A DNA stretch of 64,000 bases from Zygnema cylindricum (GCA_037447655.1 JBBHKE010000886.1:176783-240782), one strand, 5' to 3'; positions 43,676-56,228 are shown, numbered from the stretch's first letter. The notes: generated by a model from the sequence alone, not told the origin. A program made the numbers and translations.

Positions 43676-45302
43676 TTACTTGACATTGGACCATAGCAAG
43701 TATCGTCGTCGGTAAGCATACATCTTTATTCTGTTTTTCTTACTCAAAGCTCCTGACCGCGTCCACTTTCCCAAGCATTTGGGTGTTCTCCTTTTGATCC
43801 AACGGCAAGTGTTTGTCAAGTCCATTGCTGAGATGGCGAAGTTAAAGGGACCTTTGCTGTAATCAGCCCGGATTCGTCCCCCGTCCGTAGCCCAGGATGA
43901 AGCATCCCATTGAGAAATCTGCTCCAAAAACCAACCCTTCCATCCAAACTTAATCTCTTTCCCTCTCATTTCCTCTGTTACTAACTCATTTCATCAATGG
44001 ATTGTTCAATAAATCACACCGAGCAAAAGAAGATGGATTTATAAACTCTGCATATAAAAAGAAAACTGCGAACTTACCTGTATATACATTGGTTTGTTGG
44101 GGTATCTGGTATTCTTCCGATATTTTGCAGTCTCTCTCAGAGGAACGCCATCCACATACCACTGAATGTGAGTAGCGGTCCATCGAATAGTGTAAGTGTG
44201 GAATCTTGCTGCTGGATCAAACCAAAGCGAAAACTGCAAAGAAGTTTACAACATACGAAGTAGATTAATGAACAGACCTGACCGCAGACGAAATTCAATG
44301 GACAATGTAAACAAAGTTAGCACACAAACATTTAGATCTGATCTCGTGAAAGATTGACTGAAATCGACGACTATGCAAGAAGACTTGAATGTCATCCAAG
44401 ACTTGACAAAAACACCAGATGGTTTAGACACAGAACAATTGTCAAAGAAAAAGAATACTGCTATACGAAATGCGCATCCCAATGCTGATCACTACATCTG
44501 ATCCAACTATTTTGCAAAAGAAACATAAAACTCACTCCTTCTTCATGTATGCCTTGTCCTCTCCCTTGGGCGTAATAGTTAGTAGCAAAGACAATTTTCT
44601 TGGACTCCGTATGCCCTAAAAACTCGAGATCAATTTCATCCCGTGTCTTCACCGCATTCCGAGATGACCTTTGAGAAACAGAAGTGAGGAAGACCGCTGA
44701 AACGATTCCCGCAGAAAATCCCACAGGAAGTTTAATTCTAAACGAGAAACTTCCGTACATAAAGCGCTGATAAGTCTCCGCACCTGAAATAAAATAGGTA
44801 CGACACAGTCAGAACGGCTCCAAAGTCAAATAGCACCAATGTTCACATAAGGTTGGCGTCGAAAGTCAAATGCAGATACAGACAGAGAGTGACTTACACA
44901 TAAACTTTCCAAAATAATTTGGTAAACGAGTATGAGACTGTCAATGGGCACAGAAGTTTCAACACATTAATTGATTGTACAGGCAGTAATCAGATCTCAT
45001 TCATAGAGCTTTAGCAACCAACCGCAGAACGAGCAGAGACAATCTCATAATAATCTTCACTATATGCAGCAAAATGGAAAAATAAATTAGCTAAGATGTG
45101 AACAAGGCAAGCACTTACTGGATGACTGGTATTGCAGCTTCGAAAACACGACTGTGCCGTTGTTAAATGTAGTCACAAGATTCGGTGATAGCACCTCGAA
45201 ATTCCTCTTCAATAAACTTCCAGCTTTACGAAATTTACCGTGGCAGGAGACAGTCATTGCTGCCACCATGGCCACAAAGAACAAAACTTTCAACACTGCC
45301 AT
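43676..45302 (-). CDS. Xyloglucan endotransglucosylase/hydrolase (XTH, GH16), 4 exons
   Basis: Secreted wall enzyme family that cuts and rejoins xyloglucan. Exons on the minus strand: 45302-45119, 44783-44536, 44233-44078 and 43918-43676, giving 276 residues with consistent phases and GT/AG borders. A signal peptide is at 1-21 (hydrophobic VLFFVAMVAAMTV). The catalytic motif DEIDLEFLG lies at 110-118; by family knowledge E111 is the nucleophile and E115 the acid/base. The usual preceding His is Arg, and the N-glycosylation Asn that commonly follows the motif is absent. FSLWFDP, WYVDGVP, KPMYIQ and WDASSWATDGGR are typical, and the last resembles group III XTHs. The C-terminal region starts as in group III (LSKKNRIKMYAYRRRYLLW) but stops about 20-30 residues early, losing the final Cys-rich end. 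The start is the ATG after a CT-rich leader; an upstream in-frame ATG at 45344 would put a charged stretch before the signal peptide. Confidence 0.88.
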
Positions 45303-45545
45303 TTTCTCCCTCTCCCTCTGTCTCTCTCGCAATCCCTCTCCCACGCTGAGTCCGGATCAGACCTCAGCTCCAACAGGCGAGCTCCTAATGATATTATTCT
45401 CTACCTACCTCTCGCCCTCCTTATCCCTCTCGCTCCCCTCCTCTCGGTGAATGTGTCTCTCTCTCTACCTCTCCCACTCTGTCTCTCACGATATCTCTCA
45501 AGCTCTCCCTCCCTCCCTCTCTCTCGTCTCGTTCTCGCTCTATAT
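45303..45545 (-). promoter_or_regulatory. GA/CT-rich leader and promoter region of the XTH gene
   Basis: Immediately upstream of the start codon, sense strand GAGAGA-rich (plus strand CTCTC). Such tracts are common at plant core promoters and 5' leaders. No TATA box was assigned. Confidence 0.45.
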
Positions 45546-45920
45546 GCCCGATGCACAGATCAGCAGCCTGCCTCGAAATTGCGGCTGTAGTTTTTCATAT
45601 TCCGGCAACGCATAATCAATTCTTAATATAGTTGCCTACGGTATGTTAGGCTCCGAATTCAAAGGATCCCCAGCTGCAACCACGTTAAAGTCTCCTGGCG
45701 TTTGGCGGACATTTCGCGGAAGCAGCAGACGAATACCGGACGCAAAATTTTAGTGATGTACTGTAATGTACCGTACTGTACTGTACTTTAGCGTACCGTA
45801 TGACAATTCGGAATATCACGCTACGCTGCCTGTATACTGTATAGTGCACTGGTCCATCGCTATTTGACTTGATCACGCTATTTCAAGTGGGTCTTTATTT
45901 TTAAGCAAATTCATAAACTA

Positions 45921-45995
45921 CAGTACAGTACAGTACAGTACAGTACTGTACAGTTACTATTCTGTACAGTACGTACTGTACAGTACTGTACTGGT
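45921..45995. repeat. (TACAG)n / GTACTGTAC palindromic microsatellite
   Basis: TACAGTACAGTACAG runs followed by their complement, with a possible hairpin. A weaker related stretch lies at 45755-45800. Confidence 0.85.
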
Positions 45996-46119
45996 GATAA
46001 TACATTTTATTTCGGTGGCCCATCGTGCGTGACATGGAGACACGGAGTTTAAGGTAGTTAAGGGTGAACTTCCATTAGAGGAAAAGTGGGGTTGTTTACT
46101 GGATACCGTACGATTTTGT

Positions 46120-46545
46120 ACAAATTCGTACCTCTTTTTTTTTTGTCAGACGAAACATGACGAAACATGTCTACGGATGGCTCCAATATTATAGGCGTAA
46201 GTATCGACCGTTAGATTTTTCACTTTTTTAGATTCGCGAAGCAATCGCGCACATCGTCCAGTGTGAAGAGACTCTCCTCGGCGAGGAGAGTTTATTCAGA
46301 CTGATCGCGTACCATTGGTACACGTGAAAAGTAAAAAAAAATTCACCGCGAACAGGCAATGAGAATCGAGCACGTCGTACATGCCATGTGCCTTCCGCCA
46401 CGGTGTATGAAGGTCGACCGAAATATCTTCGCACGCTCCTTCTGACATCCGCTGACCTTAAAAGTTTGCGGCGCCTGTTTGACATTCCGTGTCGAAATTT
46501 TGATTTTCAATTTCAAAATTAAAATCTGGTCGCAAAATTTTCGTA
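46120..46545 (-). repeat. Dispersed repeat R1, copy 2 (inverted)
   Basis: Reverse-oriented relative of 9784-10255, sharing ATTCGCGAAGCAATCGCGCA, GTACCATTGGTACACGTGAA, GCACGCTCCTTCTGACATCC and the GAGAG hairpin. No clear terminal repeats or TSD were found. Confidence 0.75.
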
Positions 46546-49416
46546 CGAATCATTAACTACCTCCGCCCGTACAAATATTATGTACAGATTTTCAGCTTGA
46601 AGAATATTTCTAGATTTTAAGAATCTGAAAATTAGCCTACGTGGTGCCAATCATAATTGAGAAACGATGTCTACTGGCACGACATAATGGAAGGCCGTGC
46701 CAGTAAACACCAGAAATAGACATATCCGCATGTTTACTGGGACCGCCTAATGGAGAACAGGCCTAAATCTGATAAAGTATTGATGCTAATAACTTTGAGA
46801 GCGATGGGCGATATAGCGTATCGAGCAGCTTTCATAGTCTGTAGTCCATAGCGTATCGTGCTGGCTACATCTATAAACCTACGATTTTAGTAGCATGCTG
46901 AGGTACAAACACACGTGCGAATCAGGGCAGCCATCTCCCAATATTTGCGGGGTAATTCCAGGCTGTCTAGTATTTTTTTGTTGTGCATACCGTACGCCTC
47001 CGTGGAGCACCCTAGGGGCAGCGTGTGTTATGCGCTGTTTTCTTTAACATAAGTCTGCAGCACACGAATAGCGTGTGCATCACTACGAGAAATTAATGGA
47101 CGATGGTCAAAATTTTGAAAAATTTGGTTACATATTCTTCGTACGGACGACTGGGAAGCGTGGTCCATTGTAACAGTTATTGCTGGTGGGCGGTCAGCGC
47201 GGCCCATCGCAGCAAGCTGCGGCAGAGAATAAAACAGAGGCCACGTTTGGCGGAGAATGCAGCACGCGTGACGCCGGTGATTGATGTACAAAATGGTACC
47301 AGATGAAGTACAGATTGGTGATCTACAGTACAGTAGTATTAAGTTACAGTCATTATTCATCATCTACTATAAAATTACCATTGTCGTGTACGTAATCGCA
47401 CTACCAGTCGGCACTCAGGCCATATCGGAGGGTCGTTAACCGGCTAGAATTTAATGCGGTACGGCAAATTGAAATCGGGCTTCGTAAAATTGGGCTGCAG
47501 AAGAAGTTTGTGGAAAGCGACGAAGAGACCCACTTGGCCGTAGTTTGTTGGTCCATAAAGAAAATGTAAAAAAAACGGTTGGACGACGGCTTTTGTCCAA
47601 GAACCGCGGAGATCCCGGATGCCAGCTACTGTAAAGTACACTTTCGTACTGTGGGTGCGAGTGAGTGGGATGAACGATGACGGAAAGAAAAGGCAGGAGA
47701 CATTCCAGCAATCTGACCAACCAGATGTAGGTGTACAGTTGACGGAGTAAAGCCGAGTTTGTCGGTGGAATAGAAATTCTTTGAACGGCCAATCAAAACG
47801 GCGTCAACCGAAATGTCAAATCGCCACGAACAAAAGCAGTCGAGAACGGCAAAAGCAGTCGAGGAACAAAAGGCTGAAAAAAATTTAATGCATCGAAAAA
47901 GATAGAAGTGATTTTAACGAACTTAACGATTCACTTATCATCGTAGCTAGAGTGCGATCTTACCACAATGCTTTCCGAATGAAAGATCCGTCGTACACGT
48001 CTACATTCCAGTTCTGTACCGCCCTACATTTTTCCCTCCCAATGCACTGACAGACCTAGCTACGTAGCAGAATATAATCCACAAAGATCTCGGATTTTAT
48101 GCGATACTCTCACCAAAATTTTGCGGCGGCCCATCCACAATGTTGGAAAAAAAATTATACTCCGCTAACTACGATGGTTGTCGGTTCTCGCGAAGAACCT
48201 CACCTCCGAAAGTCGGTGCATAATATCCGTTACGGTATACGTTCAAGAATCGACTATCGAAAGGGACGGATATTCCCGATTTCGGTGTTAGCGACATTTC
48301 GAGGTTTTGATAAAGGATATTAGTACTAATAAAACAGACCAAAGACGGGTGGGGAACTATTTTATATTTTCAGTATTGTCTTTTAATTGTTACCCCTAAA
48401 AGGATTCAACAGCTTTTGGAACTCTAATCGTTTAGAACTTCGTGAAAACCATTTCACTACTTTTAACCTACAATTTTCCATCTTAAAATGATTCACGGGT
48501 TGTCTTTATGCTTGCTCAAAGTAATTTGCTTCGATTACATGTTTTTATTTCTATTTTTTTATTTCCACGTTTTTTTACACAATTTAATTATACGATGTGG
48601 AACATGGCAAGTATTGGACGATGACAATGTTTAAGGGAAGAGGCCTAACAAGTGACCAACCATCATAAAAAGCTTTTTTCAAGCATTTTTTCTTTTTTTG
48701 GTAAATAAACTGGAGAAAAGAAAAAAAAGAGCAAAAACAACCCCCCGAAAATTAGCAAGAACCCCCGCAAAACATTGATGTTTAATGTGTGCAATAACAA
48801 ACCCATATGGTATTTATATAGTATATTTTCCGGTATAATATGCACAAAGCACATCCAACATGTGTTAGAATAAAGTTAGGTTAAATTTTGGGGTTGAGTT
48901 TTACATGAGCAAGAATTAAAAAGTATGTTTATCCACATTGTTTAGAAAAATACAAATATAACATAAACTGTGGCGTTTAAAAAGGGCTAAAGTTGTCTTA
49001 CAGTAGGATAAACATAATGTCGAGCCCGCAAAGGTTGGCAGCACGCTTACGAAACCAAGGAACAAATGTAATATAATCTCGCATTTTAGTGACGTATTCC
49101 CCAAACCCACAATATGTATTTGGATTCGTTATCAACGTTGTACTATTTTTGTATTGTTTGGCATTCATCAACAATTTTTGCTTCGACTTAGTATACCCAA
49201 AATTCCATTTTGTGTAGGCTCTTTTAGTATGTCATGAACTTCTCCTCGCCCTACATGTTAATTCTCAAACCCCATTTTTTCCATGTTTCTAAATGTTAAG
49301 TATCTATATCGCCACTAAAACCATTTTGGTATTTGTCGCCTCCATATTCATATTATCTTAACCGTGTGAACAAAACCTGATGTTTCTCTCCCCTTCGTAA
49401 AATACCACCATCTTAT
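46546..49416. other. Intergenic or old repeat sequence, no gene seen
   Basis: No ORF with recognisable homology. Short internal repeats (TGTTTACTGG / CCAGTAAACA around 46680-46760). Likely decayed repeats. Confidence 0.45.
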
Positions 49417-50461
49417 TGAAACTCTATGGGTTCCATTTCCCCACAGAAATCGCAGACCTAAAGAAACTTATCTAGGTAGTGTCGACTTCAAGTTGATACA
49501 AACCCAAATGATTGACACCTTAACAGTCAGAACTCGTATACAGCTTTGCCCCTGTGAAAGAAGACGTTCTGTGTGCTCAGTATCACCACAGATGCAAAGC
49601 TTGAACATGTGTTTTGGACAGCATTCCCCACTTTGACTTTCCTTTAGAAATGACGCCACCCTGGCAAGCAAAAACTCTGACCGACTACCCCCCTATGTAA
49701 CGTGTACTCCCGTGAGTTTGCATCAAAAAGAATCACTGAACTTGCTCCCCTGAGCAGTTAGTTATGGCTGGCCAAAGATGACCTATAAATACAAAAGGTC
49801 ACCTGGAGAGAGGCGCCTCATTCACGCTAAGTCCCTTAACTCCTACTCACACCTACCTACTACTATACCCTAAACCAATCAAAAGAGTGTTTAGTAGAAG
49901 AAGGTACAGTGGCCGATTGTACTTGTTGTACGGCCATAGTTCAACATGGCCTTTTGGTTGACACTTGTCAGCTTGGGAGCCATCGTTCCTCCTCCCATCT
50001 TTTCCGGCGTTCAATGATGTGGCGCCACATGGCACAGTGCGCCGCTAGGTCCGAAAGCCGCCAAAGATTCATTCGGGTTTGGCGAGGGCGACATCGTCCG
50101 TCTGATCATGTGTTTTACAGGGTTAGATTCGCGTCCGCGAGCGCCGTTTGACTATAGTTGTCGTTTCGTCAATTTTGGTCTATTTAAGTGAAAGTGACGT
50201 TTCCGTAACACTTTAATTAATCACCGAACCACATACGTGTATCGTTTTGTTAATGCCTTAATGGTTAAGGCGTATATCTATAAAGAAATTTGTAGTCGTA
50301 GTCTCCAATCTTGCTTAGGGCAACATTTTGGTAATCTATCAGTCTGTTTGATTGGCTGCCTGTTTCTTTATGATTATGGCGGCAACCATGGTGACTCTCT
50401 CTCTCTCTCTTCATTCTAGAGTCTAAATTAAGAAGTGAATATTTATTACTTCTTTTCAACA
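49417..50461 (-). repeat. Copia LTR L3, subfamily B
   Basis: 1045-bp LTR in minus orientation, starting TGTTGAAAAGAAG at 50461 and ending GAGTTTCA at 49417. U3 matches L4 (50963-51848) in inverted orientation. Flanking pentamers differ (CTTAT / AAAGG), so no TSD. No internal sequence follows its U5 end. Confidence 0.75.
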
Positions 50462-50962
50462 AAAGGCTTGAGGGGAATCTATACAACTATGTTAACATAT
50501 AGTTAGTCAATCAAACAAGCCCATATCTCGCACACGATATGTCAAGAGCACCCCTCTAAGGAAGACAAAATGTCTCCACTAAGCAAAATCGTTTGTCTTC
50601 TCGGATCAATGGTGGTTTTTCCGATTGGACCAACGATGGTTGGCCCGACAAGACCTAAAAAGCATAATCACATCGAGGGTCGAAGGCAGCATAAACTCGA
50701 AGGGATTACTTTTTGGATTTTACGCCATAATCGAAGTTGGGATTGATGATATATGCAATATCGAAAACATTATGTGGCAACCAAAACCCATCACAACGCA
50801 TTAGTTCAGAGTACCGTTGGGTTAGAATTCAGGAACAAAATTTATTTTTTAACATAAAGCTGTAGGAGAAGATAATTATTGTCCGCTGGCTAGAATAAAC
50901 CATAACAATATTGATATGAAATGATAAAGTTTCTTTATTTTATGATACCTTCCATAAGTGAT
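50462..50962. other. 501-bp unexplained spacer between inverted LTRs
   Basis: Lies between L3 and L4, which are inverted with respect to each other. No match to other sequence in the window was seen and there is no ORF. It may be original host DNA or part of an unrecognised element. Confidence 0.4.
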
Positions 50963-51848
50963 TGTTGAAAAGAGGTAAATAATAGTTCACTTCTCTATTT
51001 TAGTTTTATTTTAAAGAAAGAGAGTGAGGATCAAAGGCACGCCATGGCTGCCGCCATATTTAGAAAGTGGCAGATTTTGAAGTAGAGGATATTTTACAAA
51101 AATGTTGACTAGGTCCAGATTTGAACCTAAATGTGGACCACTATATAGACGTACGTCTTAACCACTAAGGCTTTATCGAAACGATACACGTGACGGGTTT
51201 CAAAGATATATAAACATTAATGCAACAATTAATTAACAACAGACTAACCAAAAAGAGCAATTCATACATGTACGCGAATCTGAACCATGTAAAATATGTT
51301 TTGATCGGACGACCGGCATTGTAGTCGCCACGCGAAGTGATCTTTTGGCGTCATTTGGAGATAGCGTCACGCGGTGCCACGTGGCGCCACATTATATGAT
51401 ACTGGAGAAGATGGGAGGAGGACCCGTGGCTCCCGATTTGACAGGTGTCACCTTCTAGACCATGTCGTACAATGGCCGTACAATAAGTACATCTTCTATT
51501 GTACCTTCTTATACTATATAATGTTCCTATTGGAATAGGGTTTAGTAGTAGGTAGTCGTGAGTAGGCAGTCCAAGGCTTAGTGATATTTAGGTACCTCTC
51601 TCTAATAGAGATTGTAACTATAAAGGTCATCTTTGACCAGCCATAACTTACTGCTCAGGGGAGCAAATTCAGTGATTCTTTTTGCGTTTGACTCAACGGA
51701 GTCTTGTCCTCACAAAGGTGAGGGTGGTCATAATATTTGTGTTCTTGGGCGGCACTTATTCAATGGGAAAGTGGAAGGGGCAAATATTATCCTAGAAGCT
51801 TTACATAGGCTGCTCATTCTGTGGGTCAATGGAGACCACATAATTTTA
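50963..51848 (+). repeat. 5' LTR of E5 (L4), subfamily B
   Basis: 886 bp starting TGTTGAAAAGAGG. Contains ACTATATAA at about 51514 as a possible TATA box, GTCGTACAATGGCCGTACAA upstream of it, and the conserved leader block TTACTGCTCAGGGGAGCAAA. The antisense strand has a tRNA-like A-box (51171-51154) and B-box (51124-51111). Ends TTTTA rather than the TTGCA/TTACA of its relatives. Confidence 0.8.
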
Positions 51849-51863
51849 GGTCATGGGCCCAGC
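51849..51863 (+). promoter_or_regulatory. E5 primer-binding site (half-tRNA type)
   Basis: GGTCATGGGCCCAGC, the same site as in E2 and E6 with a few changes, and the ATG retained at 51853-51855. Confidence 0.75.
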
Positions 51864-52610
51864 CTCTAGGGTGCCCATATTTGATGGATCAGAAATTTTG
51901 TATTGGGAAATGATGATGGAGGGAGAACTATTTGAGAAGCATCTATGTGGCATAGTGTCTTGACAAATTCAATGCTCACCTTCACCTAGGTTTGGAGGAA
52001 CACGTTTTTCTGGAACCTCCGCCTCTACAGTTGGTAGAACAGCAGCCACCATCACCGAGGATGAAGATGAGGAAGGAGAGGAGATTGTCATGGAAGGAAA
52101 AAAATGATGATTTGCAACTCAAGTGACACCATTCCCGAAGGCGATACCGGCCGCAGCACCACCAGCAACGACGACAAGGGTTCAGACCGAAAGATGAGAG
52201 TATAAAAAGTGGAACTACAAAGACATGGTTGCTAAGCTCTTAATTCTTAATAGTGTTGCAAGGGGCATTGCCATTCCCTTTATGCATGTCAAATCTTCAT
52301 CTCAGATTTGGATATCACTAGTTAACAAATATAAAAGTGGATCATTGCAGCAACAACAGTTGGCGGAAAATAAGATTGCAGCTTATACTTATAAAGGAGG
52401 AAGTATGAATAATTATTGGAATGATTTAGGAGCATTATTTGGAGAGTTAGAGAGTGCAGGTAACTCATGGTCCGAGAGACAAAGAGTGAACACATTAATG
52501 ATGAAATTACCTGAAGAGTATGAGAATATCATTAACCGATTGGAGGACATAGAAGATAGCAATTGGAATTGGGATGACACAGTGGGAATGATTTTAGTGA
52601 AAGAAAGATT
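51853..52610 (+). pseudogene. E5 gag, N-terminal half with stops
   Basis: Starting from the ATG inside the PBS, the frame encodes M-G-P-A-S-R-V-P-I-F-D-G. It has stops at 51961, 52105, 52108 and 52195, and is then open from 52225 with ARGIAIPFMHVKSS and QQQQLAENK. A small indel (net two extra bases relative to E2) near 52600-52612 shifts it relative to the pol frame. In E2 gag and protease are in one continuous frame, so the shift here is a mutation rather than a programmed signal. Confidence 0.75.
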
Positions 52611-55600
52611 ACGATTGAGATCCGAAGGGGAGGAAAGAGTGGCCAAGCCTTGGCAACAGCGACCGATTGGAGGAACAAGGATTCTTTGAAACCAGTCGGA
52701 AACTATGGGGGTAGGGAGCAGAAAAAACAGGTTGACGAGTTCGAACCAAGGGCTCCCAAAGGTTTATGTCATTTTTGTAAGAAACCGGGGCACTGTATGG
52801 CTGAGTGCACTAAGCTAACCGAGCTTCGGTTAAAGGAGGGGCAGATCGGTGGTGCCCCGAAAGGAAAGAAAAAGGCACTTGTCACACAGGTACTTGAGGC
52901 GGAATTCGAGGACGAGGACGATGAGCTCCTTTTGGATGAGGAGTTGGAGGCGAAAACTGAGGTTGAAATTCCACGAAGGCAAAAATGTGCTTACGGTGGA
53001 TTGAAAGGTGAAGCAGGCTGGATTATAGATTCAGGTGCCTCAATGCACATGTGTAAGGATAGGCACTTGTTCACTAAGATAAGAAAGATTCCCACTGTAG
53101 AGATAGAGTACGGGGATGGGAGGATAGTCACCACTACTCTTGTAGGATCGGTAGATCTGAAAGTGTTAGTAGAAGGAAAGACATCCATATTAACATTCTC
53201 CGATGTATTGTTTATTCCGAAGCTGAACAAAAACCTTATCTCTACATCTGTATTAGATGATAAGGGTTTTTTTACTAGCACTAGGGAAGGAGTATTTACT
53301 GCTAGTTTTGAGGAGGATGTCTATTTCATTGCTGAGAAAGGTAGCCATGGGATGTTTAGGCTGATCTTAAGTAATGAAACAAAGAAACTTTATTATGCTG
53401 GTGTTCATGATATTATGATGTGGCATAAGAGGCTTGGGCATGTGAATCTAGATAAGCTAAGAGAGATGAAAAAGATGGGAGTGGTGGAAGGGATTCAGTT
53501 CAGTGAGAGTGATGATATAAGTGATTGTAGTGGGTGTGCTCAAGGTAAAGCACACAGATTACCCTTTCCTAAAACAGCCACCTACAAGGGAGAAAAACTT
53601 CTAGATCTAGTACACACAGATATTTGGGGACCGGCTAGAGTGCCCTCACTCGGGGGGAAGAGATTTATGATGACTATAACTGATGATTGGTCTCGGTATT
53701 CCCGGGTGTATTTTTTGAAAAACAAGTCAGAAGCTGAGGACTGTTTTAGACAATATAAAGCATGGAGCGAAAAACTCCATGAAACTCCAATCAAGAGAGT
53801 AAGGAGTGACAATGGTGGAGAGTATACTTCTAACCAGTTTGAGGATTTTTTGAGGGAAGATGGGGTTCAACACCAAAAGACAGTTCCAGAAAATCCGGAA
53901 CAGAATAGGGTAGCTGAAAGGTTAAATAGAACACTAAGTGATAGTGCTAGAAGTATGTTGTCGGATAAGAAGATAGGAAAAAGGTTTTGGGCAGAAGCAA
54001 TGAACTGTGCTAATTACCTCAAAAATAGAGTTCTTACTTCAGCTATAAAAGATCAAACACCTTATGAGAGATGGACAGGCCGGAAACCAGACTTATCTCA
54101 TTTAAAGGTTTTCGGCAGTGAAGTGTTCAGTCTAGATACTGATCGGTCCAATTGGAAGCTAGATCCTAAAGGAAAACCGGGATACTTATTAGGATATGAT
54201 GAAGATGTTAAAGGATATAGAGTTTATGATCTAAAAAGGGAAGATATAATCTTAGTAAAGCATCTAGTAGTTATGGATGAAGGAAAATCTGTGGATCCCT
54301 TCAAATATACGAAGTCAGTAAAAATCAGATTTGAGTCAGAAAATTCAGATGACTTTGAGCTTCCTAACTATCCAGGTTTTAGAGAAGATGACATTCTTGC
54401 AGGTACAAATCAGACCGAAAAGGACTCGGCTGTGGAAACTTCAGTGACAACTCTACCCGAAGTGGAAGACGTGGTGGAAATTGATTCGGAATCAAGGGAT
54501 AGGGGAGAAGCCGAGTTTGTTCGAAAGAATCCACGAGAACCATCTATTCCGGCCTCAGATTTTGAAGGGGGAAGGAGAAGTAACAAAAGATTGCAAGAAA
54601 AACAGGTTAATAAGAAGGTAACAAAACTATCTCATCAAGATGAACCTCAAACTTATGGAGAGGCGATGAATTGTCCAGAAAGAAATCGGTGGAAGCCAGC
54701 CATCAATGAAGAGATGGCCTCAATTATGGCAGCCGATACTTGGGAGCTGGTGGATTGTCCACCTAACCGAAAACCAATCGGTTATAAGTGGGTTTTCAAA
54801 TTAAAACTGAACCCAGATAACACAATCGAGCGCTACAAGGCCCGACTAGTGGCAAAGGGATTTACACAAAAAGAGGGAATTGACTACGAGGAAACCTTTG
54901 CCCCGGTGGTCAGATTTCCCTCCGTCCGCATACTTCTCAGCCTGGCAGCAGCGGAAGACATGGAAGTGTACCAGATGGAGATCAAAACAGCCTTTTTGCA
55001 TGGAGAATTGGAAGAGGGGATCTTCATGCGACAACCCGAAGGGTTTGTGGAAGAAGGAGAGGAGAGTAAGGTATGCCGGCTGATTAAATCTCTTTATGGT
55101 TTGAAACAGGCGCCTCGACAGTGGAATAAGAAGCTTGATGAGTTTCTTACCGGTTTAGAAAATATTTGGATCAGCTCAGATCACTCAATCTATGTTTTCG
55201 AAGATGAGGAAGGTTTTATATTTATTGCAATTTATGTTGATGATTTGCTTGTTTTAAGTAAATCAATGGAAAAAATTAATAAACTAAAAACCAATCTTAA
55301 GGGGAGATTTGAAATGAAGGATACGGGGGAAGCAAAATATATTTTGGGAATTCAAGTAGAGAGAGACCGAAAAAGAAAAATTATAAGATTGACTCAAAAG
55401 GAAGCAATAGGGAACATGCTTGAAAAATTTCAAATGGATAAAGCTAATAGTTGTACAACTCCAATGGAGTTGAAGAAGGGAAGTGAGGGGAGTGAGGAAG
55501 GAGGAGTCATAGTCTTAGACGAGGAATTATCTTCTGAAGAACAGAAGTTCATGCAGACTATTCCTTACAGGCAAGTAGTGGGAAGTCTAATCTATTTTAT

Positions 55601-56228
55601 GAATTGTACCCGGCCGGATTTAGCTGCAGCTGTAGGAGTGCTGAGTAGAAGTCTAAATGCTCCCACTAAGAAGGATTGGGAGGCAGCTAAAAGAGTTCTT
55701 AGATACTTGATAGGAACTAGGGATCTATGGTTGCATTTGGGTGGGGAGAATATTGACATCTCTACTTGGAGTGATGCTAGTTATGGTGATGCTCCGATGA
55801 GGAGATGCACTTCTGGATATGTATTATATGTGGGTGATGGGGCTTGCTGTTGGAGTAGCAAACAACAAAAGGTCATTGCTCAGTCCACCATGGAGGCTGA
55901 GTATATGGCCTCTTGCTCTGCTGTAAAATAATTGATGTGGGTCAAGTCTTTACTTGGTGAACTTGGTCATCTTAAGAGTGGTGTGCAAGAAATATTTTGT
56001 GATAATCAAGCAGCAATCGCTATTTCTGCCAATCCTAAACATCATTTTAAAGCTAAACATATGGACATTAGACTCAGCTTTGTTAGAGAGAAAGTAGAAA
56101 AAAAAAAAATCAGTTTAGAGTACCGACCAGATAGTGAGATGGTAGCACATATGATGACCAAACCTGTGCCTTCCCCTAAGCTAATTTTCTGCAGGGAGAA
56201 GTGTGGTATGAAATTAAAGATTGACTAG
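52610..56228 (+). pseudogene. E5 gag C-terminus plus pol (PR-IN-RT-RNase H), one internal stop
   Basis: Open from about 52610 (numbering here from 52650) for 1093 codons to a TAA at 55929-55931, then open in the same frame to 56228. Zinc knuckle CHFCKKPGHCMAEC at 40-53. Protease DSGAS at 127-131. Integrase zinc site H259, H264, C293, C296. Integrase core D324, D387 and E423 (spacing D62D35E), with PEQNRVAE where most copies have a Gly. RT with SLYGLKQAP (814-822) and YVDD (862-865). RNase H with DASYGD and EAEYMA. The stop removes the last RNase H part (DNQAAIAI). All catalytic residues seen are intact, so this copy is young or recently recombined. It is very close to a functional Copia polyprotein but cannot make a full one. 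Confidence 0.92.

Noticed and set aside
52600-52690. Programmed gag-pol frameshift in E5
   Set aside because: E2 reads gag through protease in one frame over the same sequence, so the shift in E5 is explained by a private small indel.
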